A program made the translations under genes and the position numbers. This document shows positions 8,366-15,366 of a stretch of DNA of 64,000 bases, one piece after another (position 1 is the first letter of the stretch; each line of letters begins with the position of its first letter). The notes below the pieces were generated by a model. It saw only the letters and a program-made list of their open reading frames with translations, did no database searches and was not told the DNA's origin. This stretch comes from Paracoccus sp041927875 (GTDB lineage: Bacteria > Pseudomonadota > Alphaproteobacteria > Rhodobacterales > Rhodobacteraceae): the NCBI RefSeq assembly GCF_041927875.1, contig NZ_JBHFHN010000003.1, one strand, 5' to 3'.

Positions 8366-8578
8366 ATGGCCATGATGAACACCAACACCGCGGATGTCGG
8401 GCTGATCGCCCGCCTGCGTGGAACGATCGCCTCGCTGGCTGACGCCTATGCGCGCCGCCGCGTCTATAACGAAACCCTGCGTGAGCTGAGTGCCCTGACG
8501 GCGCGTGACATGGCCGACCTGGGCATCCACCGGTCGATGATCACCCGGATCGCGCACGAAGCCGCTTACGGCAAGTAA
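8366..8578 (+). CDS. ccaF1: DUF1127 small basic protein, CcaF1-like
   Basis: A 70-residue protein with a variable N-terminal helix and the typical DUF1127 C-terminal half: an RRRVYNETLRELSAL helix followed by DMADLGIHRSMI. The start at 8366 has GATGAGGG five bases upstream; the ATG at 8354 lies inside that ribosome site. In R. sphaeroides the homologue CcaF1 is an RNA-binding protein co-transcribed with, and affecting maturation of, the CcsR1-4 RNAs. Here too five CCTCCTCCC hairpin units start nine bases after the stop, so the same operon layout and role are likely. The gene name is by homology and synteny. Confidence 0.85.
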   Translation: MAMMNTNTADVGLIARLRGTIASLADAYARRRVYNETLRELSALTARDMADLGIHRSMITRIAHEAAYGK

Positions 8579-8586
8579 TTCCTAAC

Positions 8587-8670
8587 CCGAGGCCACCTCC
8601 TCCCCGGCCTCGGACATCGGCGGCGCCCGCTTCCTCCCCTGGGCGCCGCCAGAACACCGGCCGCAAGGCC
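8587..8670 (+). ncRNA. cuckoo (CcsR-type) sRNA unit 1
   Basis: Hairpin A: CCGAGGCC (8587-8594) with GGCCTCGG (8606-8613), perfect 8 bp, loop ACCTCCTCCCC. Hairpin B: 8619-8628 with 8641-8650, perfect 10 bp, loop GCTTCCTCCCCT. Then GGCC-GCAA-GGCC (8659-8670). The C-rich loops are complementary to Shine-Dalgarno-like GGAGG, so pairing with mRNA start regions or another G-rich target is plausible. Unit ends are inferred from the hairpins. Confidence 0.8.
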
Positions 8671-8677
8671 AGACATC

Positions 8678-8765
8678 CGAAGGCCATCCTCCTCCCCGGC
8701 CTTTGTGATCGGCGGCACCCGCCCTCCTCCCCTGGGGGCCGCCAGAATACCGGGCCGCAAGGTCC
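8678..8765 (+). ncRNA. cuckoo (CcsR-type) sRNA unit 2
   Basis: Hairpin A: 8678-8685 with 8698-8705, 8 bp including one G-U, loop ATCCTCCTCCCC. Hairpin B: GGCGGC/CCC arms 8711-8720 with 8734-8743, one A-G mismatch, loop GCCCTCCTCCCCT. Then GGGCC-GCAA-GGTCC (8752-8765) with one G-U pair. Both loops carry CCTCCTCCC in full. Confidence 0.8.
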
Positions 8766-8774
8766 ACAGATCCG

Positions 8775-8860
8775 CGGGCCACCCTCCTCCCCGGCCCGAT
8801 GATCGGCGGCGTCCCGCCTCCTCCTCTGGGGCGCCGCCAGAATACCGGGCCGCAAGGCCC
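8775..8860 (+). ncRNA. cuckoo (CcsR-type) sRNA unit 3
   Basis: Hairpin A: CGGGCC (8775-8780) with GGCCCG (8793-8798), loop ACCCTCCTCCCC. Hairpin B: 8805-8815 with 8828-8838, 11 bp with one G-U, loop GCCTCCTCCTCT, which is one base off the consensus. Then GGGCC-GCAA-GGCCC (8847-8860), a perfect five-bp stem with a GNRA-type loop. Confidence 0.8.
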
Positions 8861-8867
8861 AGACATC

Positions 8868-8954
8868 CGAAGGCCATCCTCCTCCCCGGCCTTCGTGATC
8901 GGCGGCGCCCATCCTCCTCCCCGGGGGCCGCCAGAATACCGGGCCAGACGGCCC
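8868..8954 (+). ncRNA. cuckoo (CcsR-type) sRNA unit 4
   Basis: Hairpin A: CGAAGGCC (8868-8875) with GGCCTTCG (8888-8895), perfect 8 bp, loop ATCCTCCTCCCC. Hairpin B: 8901-8910 with 8923-8932, one G-G mismatch, loop ATCCTCCTCCCC. Then GGGCC-AGAC-GGCCC (8941-8954), where the GCAA loop of units 1-3 is replaced. Confidence 0.8.
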
Positions 8955-8960
8955 CGATAT

Positions 8961-9035
8961 GCGCGATCCACTCCTCCCCCTTGGGGTCGCGCGGATGGCG
9001 CGGCGGTTTTCTTCCTCCTCCCTGGAAACCGCCGC
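8961..9035 (+). ncRNA. cuckoo (CcsR-type) sRNA unit 5, diverged stems
   Basis: Hairpin A: GCGCGATCC (8961-8969) with 8984-8992, 9 bp with one T-G, loop containing CTCCTCCCCC. Hairpin B: GCGGCGGTTTTC (9000-9011) with 9024-9035, 12 bp with one wobble, loop TTCCTCCTCCCT. Stems share little sequence with units 1-4 but keep pairing and loop motif. No clear U-rich terminator follows; the C-rich run at 9040-9055 precedes rlmJ. Confidence 0.78.
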
Positions 9036-9081
9036 TGCCTCCCCCCCTTCTTCCCAAAGGCGCGACGGTGTATGCAGGGCC

Positions 9082-9876
9082 ATGCTGTCCTATCAACACC
9101 TTTACCATGCCGGGAATCTGGCCGATCTGCACAAGCACGCGGCGCTTGCCTGGATGCTGGATTACCTGACGCGCAAGGATAAGCCGTTCAGCTATCTGGA
9201 AACCCATGCCGGGCGCGGGCTTTACGATCTGGCCGCGCCCGAGGCGATCAAGACCGGCGAGGCCGGGCAGGGCATCCGCCGCGCGACCGCAGGGGGCTGG
9301 CTGCCCGCCGATCATCCGCTGCTGCGGGTGCTGGCGCAGGTCCGCGACCAGCACGGGCCGAGTGCCTATCCCGGATCGCCGCTGATCGCTGCACTGATCG
9401 CCCGCCCGCAGGATCACCTGACCCTGGCCGAGCTGCACCCCCGCGAACATGACGAACTGGCCCGCGCCATGCTGCCCTTTCAGGCGGTGGTGAAAAAGGT
9501 CGACGGGCTGGCGATGGCGGTCGCCGCGACCCCGCCAACACCGCGGCGCGGGCTGATGCTGATCGACCCCAGCTATGAGGTGAAGGCCGATTACGACACC
9601 CTGACCCGGCTGGTGCCGCAGATCGCGCGCAAATGGAATGTCGGGATCATTGCGCTGTGGTATCCGATCCTGACCTCGGGCGCGCATCGTGCGATGACGG
9701 ATGGGCTGCGCGCCGCGCTGCCCGACATCACCCTGCATGAGGTGGGCTTTGCCCCGGCCCGGCCCGGCCACGGCATGATCGGATCGGGGCTGGCGGTGGT
9801 GAACCCGCCCTTCGGCTTTGACGATCAGGCCGCGATGCTGACCGCGATGTTCCGTCGCCATGGCGGGGGCAGATAA
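9082..9876 (+). CDS. rlmJ: 23S rRNA (adenine(2030)-N(6))-methyltransferase RlmJ
   Basis: Methylates N6 of A2030 in 23S rRNA using SAM. 264 residues from ATG at 9082; any earlier start would read through the hairpin array. Family blocks are YQHLYHAGNLADLHKH at the N-terminus, ETHAGRGLYDL, the catalytic LIDPSYE (the DPPY motif with Ser for the second Pro), and a C-terminal GSGLAVVNPPFGFD. The ribosome site is weak (AGGG). No hairpin with a U tract separates it from the cuckoo array, so some read-through is possible. Confidence 0.93.
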   Translation: MLSYQHLYHAGNLADLHKHAALAWMLDYLTRKDKPFSYLETHAGRGLYDLAAPEAIKTGEAGQGIRRATAGGWLPADHPLLRVLAQVRDQHGPSAYPGSPLIAALIARPQDHLTLAELHPREHDELARAMLPFQAVVKKVDGLAMAVAATPPTPRRGLMLIDPSYEVKADYDTLTRLVPQIARKWNVGIIALWYPILTSGAHRAMTDGLRAALPDITLHEVGFAPARPGHGMIGSGLAVVNPPFGFDDQAAMLTAMFRRHGGGR

Positions 9877-9925
9877 ACGCCCGATTTCCGGCCCCATGCC
9901 GATCGGAATCGTGCAGGATACCGCC

Positions 9926-11017
9926 ATGACCCAGAACCTGTTCCCGCTTCCCGACCCCGACACGCTGTATCAGGCGCTGCTGGCGCGCGACCCCGGATAT
10001 GAGGGGCGCGCGCTTGTCGGCGTGACCTCGACCGGGATCTTTTGCCGCTTGACCTGTCCGGCGAAAAAGCCGTTGGCGCAGAATTGCCGCTGGTATGCCA
10101 CCCCGGCCGAGGCGATGGCCGATGGCTTCCGCCCCTGCCGCCGCTGCCACCCGATCGGCCCCGCCGCCGATCACGATCCGGTGGTGCAGGTGCTGATGAC
10201 CGCGCTTGAGGCCGACCCCGACCGCATCTGGCGCGAGGGCGACATCACAGCCATGGGTCTTGACCCGTCCACCGTGCGGCGCGCGTTCCGGCGGCATTTC
10301 GGCATGACTTTCCTTGATATGGCGCGCCTCAGGCGGCTGCGCGCGGGGGTGGCCAGTCTGCGGGCGGGCGATCCGGTGATTGCCGCGCAGCTGGATGCGG
10401 GGTTCGACAGCGCATCAGGCTTTCGCGATGCCTTTGCCCGGCTGTTCGGCCATCCGCCCGCCGCAATGCGCGCCCCGCACGGGCTGGTCGCCGACTGGAT
10501 CGACACGCCGCTGGGCGGGATGATCGCGGTCTGCGACGACCAGGCGCTGCACCTGCTTGAGTTCGTCGACCGCAAGGGCCTGCCCGCGGAATTGCAACGC
10601 CTGTCGCGCGCCGTGCGGGGCGCGATCGGCCTGGGGCGCAGCCCCATCACCGACCAGGCCGAGGCCGAACTGGCCGATTACTTTGCCGCCCGCAGCGCCC
10701 GCTTTACCCTGCCCCTGGCCCTGCATGGCACGCCCTTTCTGCGTCAGGTCTGGGCGGAACTGCGCCGAATCCCAGCGGGCGAGACCCGCAGCTATGGCGA
10801 TCTGGCCCGCGCCATCGGCCGCCCCACCGCCAGCCGCGCCGTGGCCCGCGCCAATGGCGCCAACCAGATCGCCATCGTCATCCCGTGCCACCGGGTGATC
10901 GGCGCCGATGGCAGCCTGACCGGCTATGCGGGCGGGCTGTGGCGCAAACAGGCGCTGATCGATATCGAGCGTCGGCTGAAGGGGCAAAGCGGCGCGGGAT
11001 CAGCGGGAATCGCTTGA
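9926..11017 (+). CDS. ada: Ada: bifunctional methyl-phosphotriester/O6-methylguanine repair protein and activator
   Basis: Suicide DNA alkylation repair protein that, once methylated at its N-terminal zinc cysteine, activates the adaptive response. 363 residues from ATG at 9926 (in-frame ATGs at 9860 and 9896 would overlap or crowd rlmJ). Domains in order: zinc domain with Cys 40, 44, 71 and 74; AraC-type helix-turn-helix (about 85-180); ribonuclease-H-like and methyltransferase domain with the PCHRV active-site Cys at about 321. All key cysteines are present. It lies 49 bases after rlmJ. Confidence 0.95.
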   Translation: MTQNLFPLPDPDTLYQALLARDPGYEGRALVGVTSTGIFCRLTCPAKKPLAQNCRWYATPAEAMADGFRPCRRCHPIGPAADHDPVVQVLMTALEADPDRIWREGDITAMGLDPSTVRRAFRRHFGMTFLDMARLRRLRAGVASLRAGDPVIAAQLDAGFDSASGFRDAFARLFGHPPAAMRAPHGLVADWIDTPLGGMIAVCDDQALHLLEFVDRKGLPAELQRLSRAVRGAIGLGRSPITDQAEAELADYFAARSARFTLPLALHGTPFLRQVWAELRRIPAGETRSYGDLARAIGRPTASRAVARANGANQIAIVIPCHRVIGADGSLTGYAGGLWRKQALIDIERRLKGQSGAGSAGIA

Positions 11018-11077
11018 CCTTGCCTGCGCCACCGCCTATGTCCCGGCCTCAGATTTGGGCGCTGCCTTGCGGCGCCC

Positions 11078-11107
11078 GTTGACTTTCTGTCAACCGCATG
11101 GAATAGA
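11078..11107 (+). promoter_or_regulatory. candidate promoter of rpmB
   Basis: TTGACT (11079-11084), a 17-base spacer, and AATAGA (11102-11107) make a plausible sigma-70 promoter some 40 bases before the rpmB start. The -35 box lies in an inverted repeat, GTTGAC (11078-11083) and GTCAAC (11089-11094), which could be chance or an operator. Confidence 0.45.
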
Positions 11108-11145
11108 CCGGGCTTTCCGCTGCCCGATGATGAAGGAAGAAGACC

Positions 11146-11433
11146 ATGTCGCGCGTTTGCGAACTGACCGGCAAAGGCCCGATGTCGGGCAACAACATCA
11201 GCCACGCCAACAACAAGACCCGGCGTCGGTTCCTGCCCAACCTGAATGAGGTCACGCTGATCTCGGACGCTCTGGGCCAGTCCTACACCCTGCGCATCTC
11301 GGCCCATGCCCTGCGCTCGGTCGACCACCGTGGCGGCCTGGACGCCTTCCTGGCGAAAGCCAAGGATGACGAACTGTCGCCCAAGGCGCTGAAAATCAAG
11401 CGCGACATCGCCAAGTCGGCGACCGCTGCCTGA
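11146..11433 (+). CDS. rpmB: 50S ribosomal protein L28
   Basis: Large-subunit ribosomal protein of 95 residues, normal for the alphaproteobacterial form. It has the N-terminal SRVCELTGKGPMSGNN block, then SHANNKTRRRFLPNL, and an Arg/Ile-rich centre (LRISAHALRSVD). A purine-rich GAAGGAAGA lies upstream of the ATG. It is monocistronic, with its own promoter candidate and a strong terminator after the stop. No CxxC zinc pairs are seen. Confidence 0.98.
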   Translation: MSRVCELTGKGPMSGNNISHANNKTRRRFLPNLNEVTLISDALGQSYTLRISAHALRSVDHRGGLDAFLAKAKDDELSPKALKIKRDIAKSATAA

Positions 11434-11461
11434 TCGCAGCTACGCGGCACGATGACGCAAG

Positions 11462-11483
11462 GCCCCGCCTCGGCGGGGCTTTT
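11462..11483 (+). terminator. rpmB intrinsic terminator
   Basis: GCCCCGC (11462-11468) pairs with GCGGGGC (11473-11479) around CTCG, followed by TTTTG. It lies 29 bases after the rpmB stop. Confidence 0.85.
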
Positions 11484-11533
11484 GTCATTTGTGACTTTCC
11501 TTTCGCGGGGCCGCGCGGCTTAATCGGGCGGTG

Positions 11534-11896
11534 ATGCGACGCAGCCGAGCCGCCCTGACGAAACCCCTGCTGGCCGCCCTTCTGGGCGCGGTGCTGGCCC
11601 TGACCTCGGTGACCATGGCCATGGCGCGGGGGCAGACGCGCGACATGGCGGGGCAGATCGTCATCTGTTCGGGTGCGGGCGTCACCACCATCAGCGTCGA
11701 CCGCGACGGCCATCCGGTGCAGCAGATCCATCTGTGCCCGGATATGGTGCTGGGCCTGCTGGCGGCCCTCGATCTGCCCGACCCGGCTGTTCTGCGTCCC
11801 CAGACACGGGCCGAGGATCTGGTGCCCGCCGCCGCCCCGCACCGCGCCGCCGCCGTTGCACCACAACCACGCGCCCGTTCACCGCCGGTGGCGTGA
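11534..11896 (+). CDS. DUF2946-like small exported or membrane protein
   Basis: About 120 residues from ATG at 11534 (a GTG lies directly before it). It has a basic N-terminus, a hydrophobic segment (about 10-30) that looks like a signal peptide or anchor, then a short domain with two cysteines (IVICSGAG and QIHLCPDM) and a Pro/Ala-rich tail. The spacing and the position immediately before a PCuAC gene fit the DUF2946 proteins found beside copper genes. Function is not known. It probably forms an operon with the next gene, 43 bases downstream. Confidence 0.7.
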   Translation: MRRSRAALTKPLLAALLGAVLALTSVTMAMARGQTRDMAGQIVICSGAGVTTISVDRDGHPVQQIHLCPDMVLGLLAALDLPDPAVLRPQTRAEDLVPAAAPHRAAAVAPQPRARSPPVA

Positions 11897-11939
11897 CCCG
11901 AACCGTCACAGCCACAACCCGCGTCTGAAAGGAAATCCC

Positions 11940-12473
11940 ATGCGCAAGATGCTGACTTTGGCCGCCGTCGCGGCCCTGACCTCATTCACCGCCCTGCCCG
12001 GCCTTGCCCAGGACAGCGCCATCAAGATCACCGATGCTTATGCCCGCGTGGCCGGTGCCTCGGCCAAGGCCGGTGCGGCCTTCCTGGTGATCGAAAACAC
12101 CGGCGACAGCGATGACCGGCTGGCCGACGCCAAATCCGACGTCGCCGCCAAGGTCGAACTGCACACCCACAAGGCAGATGCCAATGGTGTCATGTCGATG
12201 GTGCATGTGCCCGACGGCTTTGCGATCCCCGCCCATTCCAGCCACGCCCTTGCGCGCGGCGGCGACCATGTCATGTTCCTGGGCCTGAACCGCCAACTGA
12301 ACCATGGCGACAAGGTGACGGTCACGCTGGTCTTTGAAAAGGCTGGCGAAATCACCCTGGACGTGCCGGTCGATCTGGAACGCAAGGACGGGATGCCGAC
12401 GGGGATGCAGGGCATGGGCGCCATGGATCACGGGATGCACGGGATGCACGGCATGGCCGCGCCGTCGAACTGA
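11940..12473 (+). CDS. periplasmic copper chaperone PCuAC
   Basis: Binds Cu(I) in the periplasm and hands it to cytochrome oxidase assembly (CuA/CuB sites). 177 residues from ATG at 11940, preceded by AAAGGAAA. A signal peptide ends near LPGLAQ, then the PCuAC domain with the H...M...H...M copper ligands in ELHTH, GVMSM, PAHSSHAL and GGDHVMFLGL. The tail after residue 155 is a Met/His-rich run (MDHGMHGMHGM) that could add copper sites. The DUF2946 gene precedes it. Confidence 0.9.
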   Translation: MRKMLTLAAVAALTSFTALPGLAQDSAIKITDAYARVAGASAKAGAAFLVIENTGDSDDRLADAKSDVAAKVELHTHKADANGVMSMVHVPDGFAIPAHSSHALARGGDHVMFLGLNRQLNHGDKVTVTLVFEKAGEITLDVPVDLERKDGMPTGMQGMGAMDHGMHGMHGMAAPSN

Positions 12474-12495
12474 CCAGCCGCCACAGGAATGCCGC

Positions 12496-12519
12496 AAAGG
12501 GGGGCCATGGCCCTCCTTT
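12496..12519. terminator. bidirectional hairpin between pcuAC and alkB-type gene
   Basis: AAAGGGGGGCCA (12496-12507) and TGGCCCTCCTTT (12508-12519) are complementary over 12 bp with one G-U, leaving a minimal loop. It lies between convergent genes, with short T runs on both sides. Confidence 0.6.
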
Positions 12520-12525
12520 GTCGTA

Positions 12526-13617
12526 TCAGCGCGCGGCCTCCAGCGCCGCCAGCCGGGGGTGCATCAGCTTGCGAAACCGTCCCGGCCACAGGGCCAGCGT
12601 CGCCATCATCGGCAGCGGATAGGGCAGGATCGGCCGGGCCGGGCCGCCGGCCTCGGGGTCCAGCCGCAGCGCGGGATAGGCGCGCAGGGGATGGGCATGG
12701 TGGTCGGAATGGCGCGGCGCGTTTAACATCAAAAGCGAGGACATCGGATGCGGCGCGTCCCAGCTATGGCGGGCGCTGACCGGCTCGGGGCGGCCATCGG
12801 GGCCGATGCGGCGGCGCAGCCCGTAATGCTGGACGTAATCCGACAGCAACAGCTGCGCCTGCGACCACAGGCACAGCAGCAGATAGTCCAGAACGCCGCG
12901 AGCCCCCAGCATCACCGCCACCGCCAGCACGATGCCAAGCCCGCCGCCGACATAGACCACATAGGGGTTCAGTCGCCCCGGCTTTCGCGCGCACAGGCTG
13001 CGTTCCGCCGCCAGCCCGGCCCGGAACGACCCGACCCAGGCGCGCGGCGCAAAGCGGTAATAGCTTTCGCCCCGCCGCGCCGAATTGGGGTCGGCATCGG
13101 TCGCCACCTGGCTGTGATGCACCAGCCGATGCGCCGAGGCGTGATGCCCGAACAACAGCGACACATAGACCGCCACCCCCAGCCCGTGCAGGACACGCGA
13201 CCCCCGGTGGATCAGCTCATGGGCATTGGCGTTCGAGACCTGGCCGAAGAAAATCCCGTGGCCGAAGAAAATCCCGGCGCGCTCGGCCCAGGTCAGGTCG
13301 GCGCGCGCCAGCACCATCACCGCGACCGCCAGCAGCACAAGATGCGACAGCGCCAGCACGACCGACAGGCTGTCGGCGGCGGGAAACTCGGTCCCTTCGG
13401 GGGCGTCGGGGGCAGCGCGGGCGATCAGCACATCCAGCCCCCAGGTCAGGCAGGTCAGATAGGCGACCGCGACCCATGGCCAGATGCCGCCCGCCAACGA
13501 TCCGGCCAGCAACAGCGGCACCGGCAGGATCGCGGCGATGGAAAAGGCGCTGACGCCCGGCACGCGGGCGGTGAACAGGCGGGTCAGCGGGTGGCGGGCA
13601 GGCAGGCGCGGCATCAT
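12526..13617 (-). CDS. AlkB-type membrane fatty acid/alkane hydroxylase (first of two)
   Basis: Integral-membrane di-iron monooxygenase family, likely hydroxylating an alkane, fatty acid or related lipid. 363 residues with about six membrane helices. Histidine boxes are HELIHR, GHHASAHRLVHH, DYVQHYGL and RHSDHHAHP, so the ligand set is complete. Substrate cannot be read from the sequence, and rubredoxin and reductase partners are not in the window. It starts as MM at 13617. A second homologue lies at 46693-47829. Confidence 0.85.
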   Translation of the reverse strand: MMPRLPARHPLTRLFTARVPGVSAFSIAAILPVPLLLAGSLAGGIWPWVAVAYLTCLTWGLDVLIARAAPDAPEGTEFPAADSLSVVLALSHLVLLAVAVMVLARADLTWAERAGIFFGHGIFFGQVSNANAHELIHRGSRVLHGLGVAVYVSLLFGHHASAHRLVHHSQVATDADPNSARRGESYYRFAPRAWVGSFRAGLAAERSLCARKPGRLNPYVVYVGGGLGIVLAVAVMLGARGVLDYLLLCLWSQAQLLLSDYVQHYGLRRRIGPDGRPEPVSARHSWDAPHPMSSLLMLNAPRHSDHHAHPLRAYPALRLDPEAGGPARPILPYPLPMMATLALWPGRFRKLMHPRLAALEAAR

Positions 13618-13735
13618 GGGTTTCCGTTTTCGGCCAATCTATCGGCCCGCCCGGCCCCGCGCCAGTGTCGTGCGCCCCTTCCTTTGCGCGCCGCGATTGA
13701 CTAGGTGGGGGTGGGGCCAAGCGAAAGGAAAGCCG

Positions 13736-14848
13736 ATGTCGTTCTTTTCCAAACTGAAGGCGCGTCTGACGCGATCCTCATCCAGGCTGGATGAGGGGCT
13801 GGACGCGATCATCGGCGACGCACCCGAGGCTGAAGCGCAGGCCGCCCCCGACGCCCCTCCGGCCGCGCAGGCGACCCCTGCCCCTGCACCGGAACCGGAA
13901 CCCGAGGCCGCGCCCTCCGGCAGCTTGCTGGGCCGCATCTTCGGCAAGCCCGACCCCGCCCCGCAAGCCGCCCCGCAAGCCGCCCCCCCGCCTGTCGCGA
14001 CCGAACCCCGGCGCGAGCTGGACGATGCCATGCTGGAAAGCCTGGAAGAATTGCTGATCCAGGCCGACATGGGCGTGGACACCGCGCTGCGCGTCAGCGC
14101 CAATATCGCCGAGGGCCGGATGGGCAAGCGCCTCTCCGCGACCGAGATCAAGCGCCTGCTGGCCGATGAGATCACCCGCATCATGACCCCCGTCGCGCGG
14201 CCGCTGCCGATCTATCCCAAGCGCCCGCAGGTGGTGCTGGTCGTCGGCGTGAACGGCTCGGGCAAGACCACGACCATCGGCAAGCTGGCCAGCCAGTTCC
14301 GCGCCGCCGGCAAATCCGTTGTGATCGCTGCCGGCGACACCTTCCGCGCCGCGGCGGTCGAGCAGTTGCAGGTCTGGGGCCAACGCGCCGGGGTGCCGGT
14401 GATGACCGCCCCCGAGGGCAGCGACCCCGCCAGCCTGGCCTTTGACGCCATGACCCGGGCCGAGGCCGAGGGCGCCGATCTGCTGATGATCGACACCGCG
14501 GGCCGTCTGCAAAACCGTGCCGATCTGATGGAGGAACTGGCCAAGATCGTCCGCGTCATCCGCAAAAAGGACGCAAGCGCGCCACATAACACCGTGCTGG
14601 TGCTGGACGCGACCACTGGCCAGAACGCGCTTGGCCAGGTCGAGACCTTTCAAAAGATTTCAGACGTCTCGGGCCTGGTGATGACCAAGCTTGACGGAAC
14701 CGCGCGCGGCGGCGTGTTGGTGTCGCTGGCCGACCGCTTTGGCCTGCCGATCCATGCGATCGGGGTGGGCGAACAGATCGACGACCTCGCGCCCTTTGAC
14801 CCTGCCGAATTCGCGCAGGCTCTGGTCGGGCTGGCCGATCAATCCTGA
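13736..14848 (+). CDS. ftsY: signal recognition particle receptor FtsY
   Basis: SRP receptor GTPase that docks translating ribosomes to SecYEG. 370 residues from ATG at 13736, preceded by GAAAGGAAA. An acidic, Ala/Pro-rich A region (about 1-100) is followed by the N domain and the G domain with GVNGSGKTTTIGKLA, the GDTFRAAAVEQL insertion, DTAGRLQN, and TKLDGTARGG. The last ten bases overlap the convergent MgtC-like gene. Confidence 0.97.
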   Translation: MSFFSKLKARLTRSSSRLDEGLDAIIGDAPEAEAQAAPDAPPAAQATPAPAPEPEPEAAPSGSLLGRIFGKPDPAPQAAPQAAPPPVATEPRRELDDAMLESLEELLIQADMGVDTALRVSANIAEGRMGKRLSATEIKRLLADEITRIMTPVARPLPIYPKRPQVVLVVGVNGSGKTTTIGKLASQFRAAGKSVVIAAGDTFRAAAVEQLQVWGQRAGVPVMTAPEGSDPASLAFDAMTRAEAEGADLLMIDTAGRLQNRADLMEELAKIVRVIRKKDASAPHNTVLVLDATTGQNALGQVETFQKISDVSGLVMTKLDGTARGGVLVSLADRFGLPIHAIGVGEQIDDLAPFDPAEFAQALVGLADQS

Positions 14849-15366
14849 TCGGCGTTCCGGTCGGGGGTGATGTCGGGCATCAGCCGGCGCACGATCCACA
14901 GCACGATCAGCGCAAAGACCATCGCCACCAGGGCCAGTTGCAGCTTGCCGATGCCGCAGGCCAGCCCGACCGCGCCCGCCATCCACATCGACGCGCCGGT
15001 GGTCAGCCCCTTCACCTTGCCGCCCGAGGTGATGATCGACCCCGCCGCCAGAAACGCCACGCCCGAGGTGACGGCCTCGATCATCCGCAGCGGGTCGCTG
15101 GTCAGCCGCACCCCGGCCTCATCGCCCAGATAGGTCAGTTCCAGCGCCAGCAACGCGAACAGGGCCGAAGCCAGCGATACCAGCATATGTGTGCGCAAAC
15201 CGGCGGGACGGGCGTTGACCTCGCGTTCCCATCCGATAAGGCTGCCCATCAGCGCGGCGGCGATCAGCCGCAAGATGGCGGTGGCAAAGGGCATGCTTTC
15301 GGTGCCGATGGTCAAATCATGAAGAAAGTCTGCAAAAAAGGCGTTGGGCATCGCGGGGGCCTGCAT
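14839..15366 (-). CDS. MgtC/SapB family membrane protein
   Basis: Up to 175 residues with four or five membrane helices. It has the MgtC core blocks LIGWEREV, RPAGLRTHMLV, AFLAAGSII and LTTGASMWMAGAVGLACG, followed by a short tail, so it lacks the long C-terminal ACT-like domain of virulence MgtC. Family members are linked to Mg2+ limitation and membrane energetics, but the exact role here is open. The start is uncertain: the ATG at 15366 overlaps the divergent DMT start (CATG), and the ATG at 15294 fits the usual short N-terminus better. Confidence 0.82.
   Translation of the reverse strand: MQAPAMPNAFFADFLHDLTIGTESMPFATAILRLIAAALMGSLIGWEREVNARPAGLRTHMLVSLASALFALLALELTYLGDEAGVRLTSDPLRMIEAVTSGVAFLAAGSIITSGGKVKGLTTGASMWMAGAVGLACGIGKLQLALVAMVFALIVLWIVRRLMPDITPDRNADQD

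Larger units (their letters stand above)
8587..9035 (+). repeat. five-unit tandem array of CCTCCTCCC double hairpins (cuckoo/CcsR RNA cluster)
   Basis: Five units start at 8587, 8678, 8775, 8868 and 8961 (steps 91, 97, 93, 93). Each has hairpin A, then hairpin B with CCTCCTCC-type loops; units 1-4 add a short GGCC hairpin with a four-base loop. Stems vary between units while pairing is kept, and unit 5 has quite different stems with the same loops. That is the pattern of conserved RNA structure, not of coding or CRISPR repeats. It matches the cuckoo RNA family of Rhodobacterales. Confidence 0.88.

Noticed and set aside
8587..9035. CRISPR array or coding repeat
   Set aside because: Units are about 93 bases with internal hairpins and changing stems. 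CRISPR repeats would be 23-47 bases, near-identical, with unique spacers. No cas genes are present, and the + frames are interrupted.
8566..9963. Minus-strand frame across the hairpin array and rlmJ
   Set aside because: Its repeats are the RNA array read backwards, with no known domain. The plus-strand hairpin covariation and the rlmJ coding match explain the region better.
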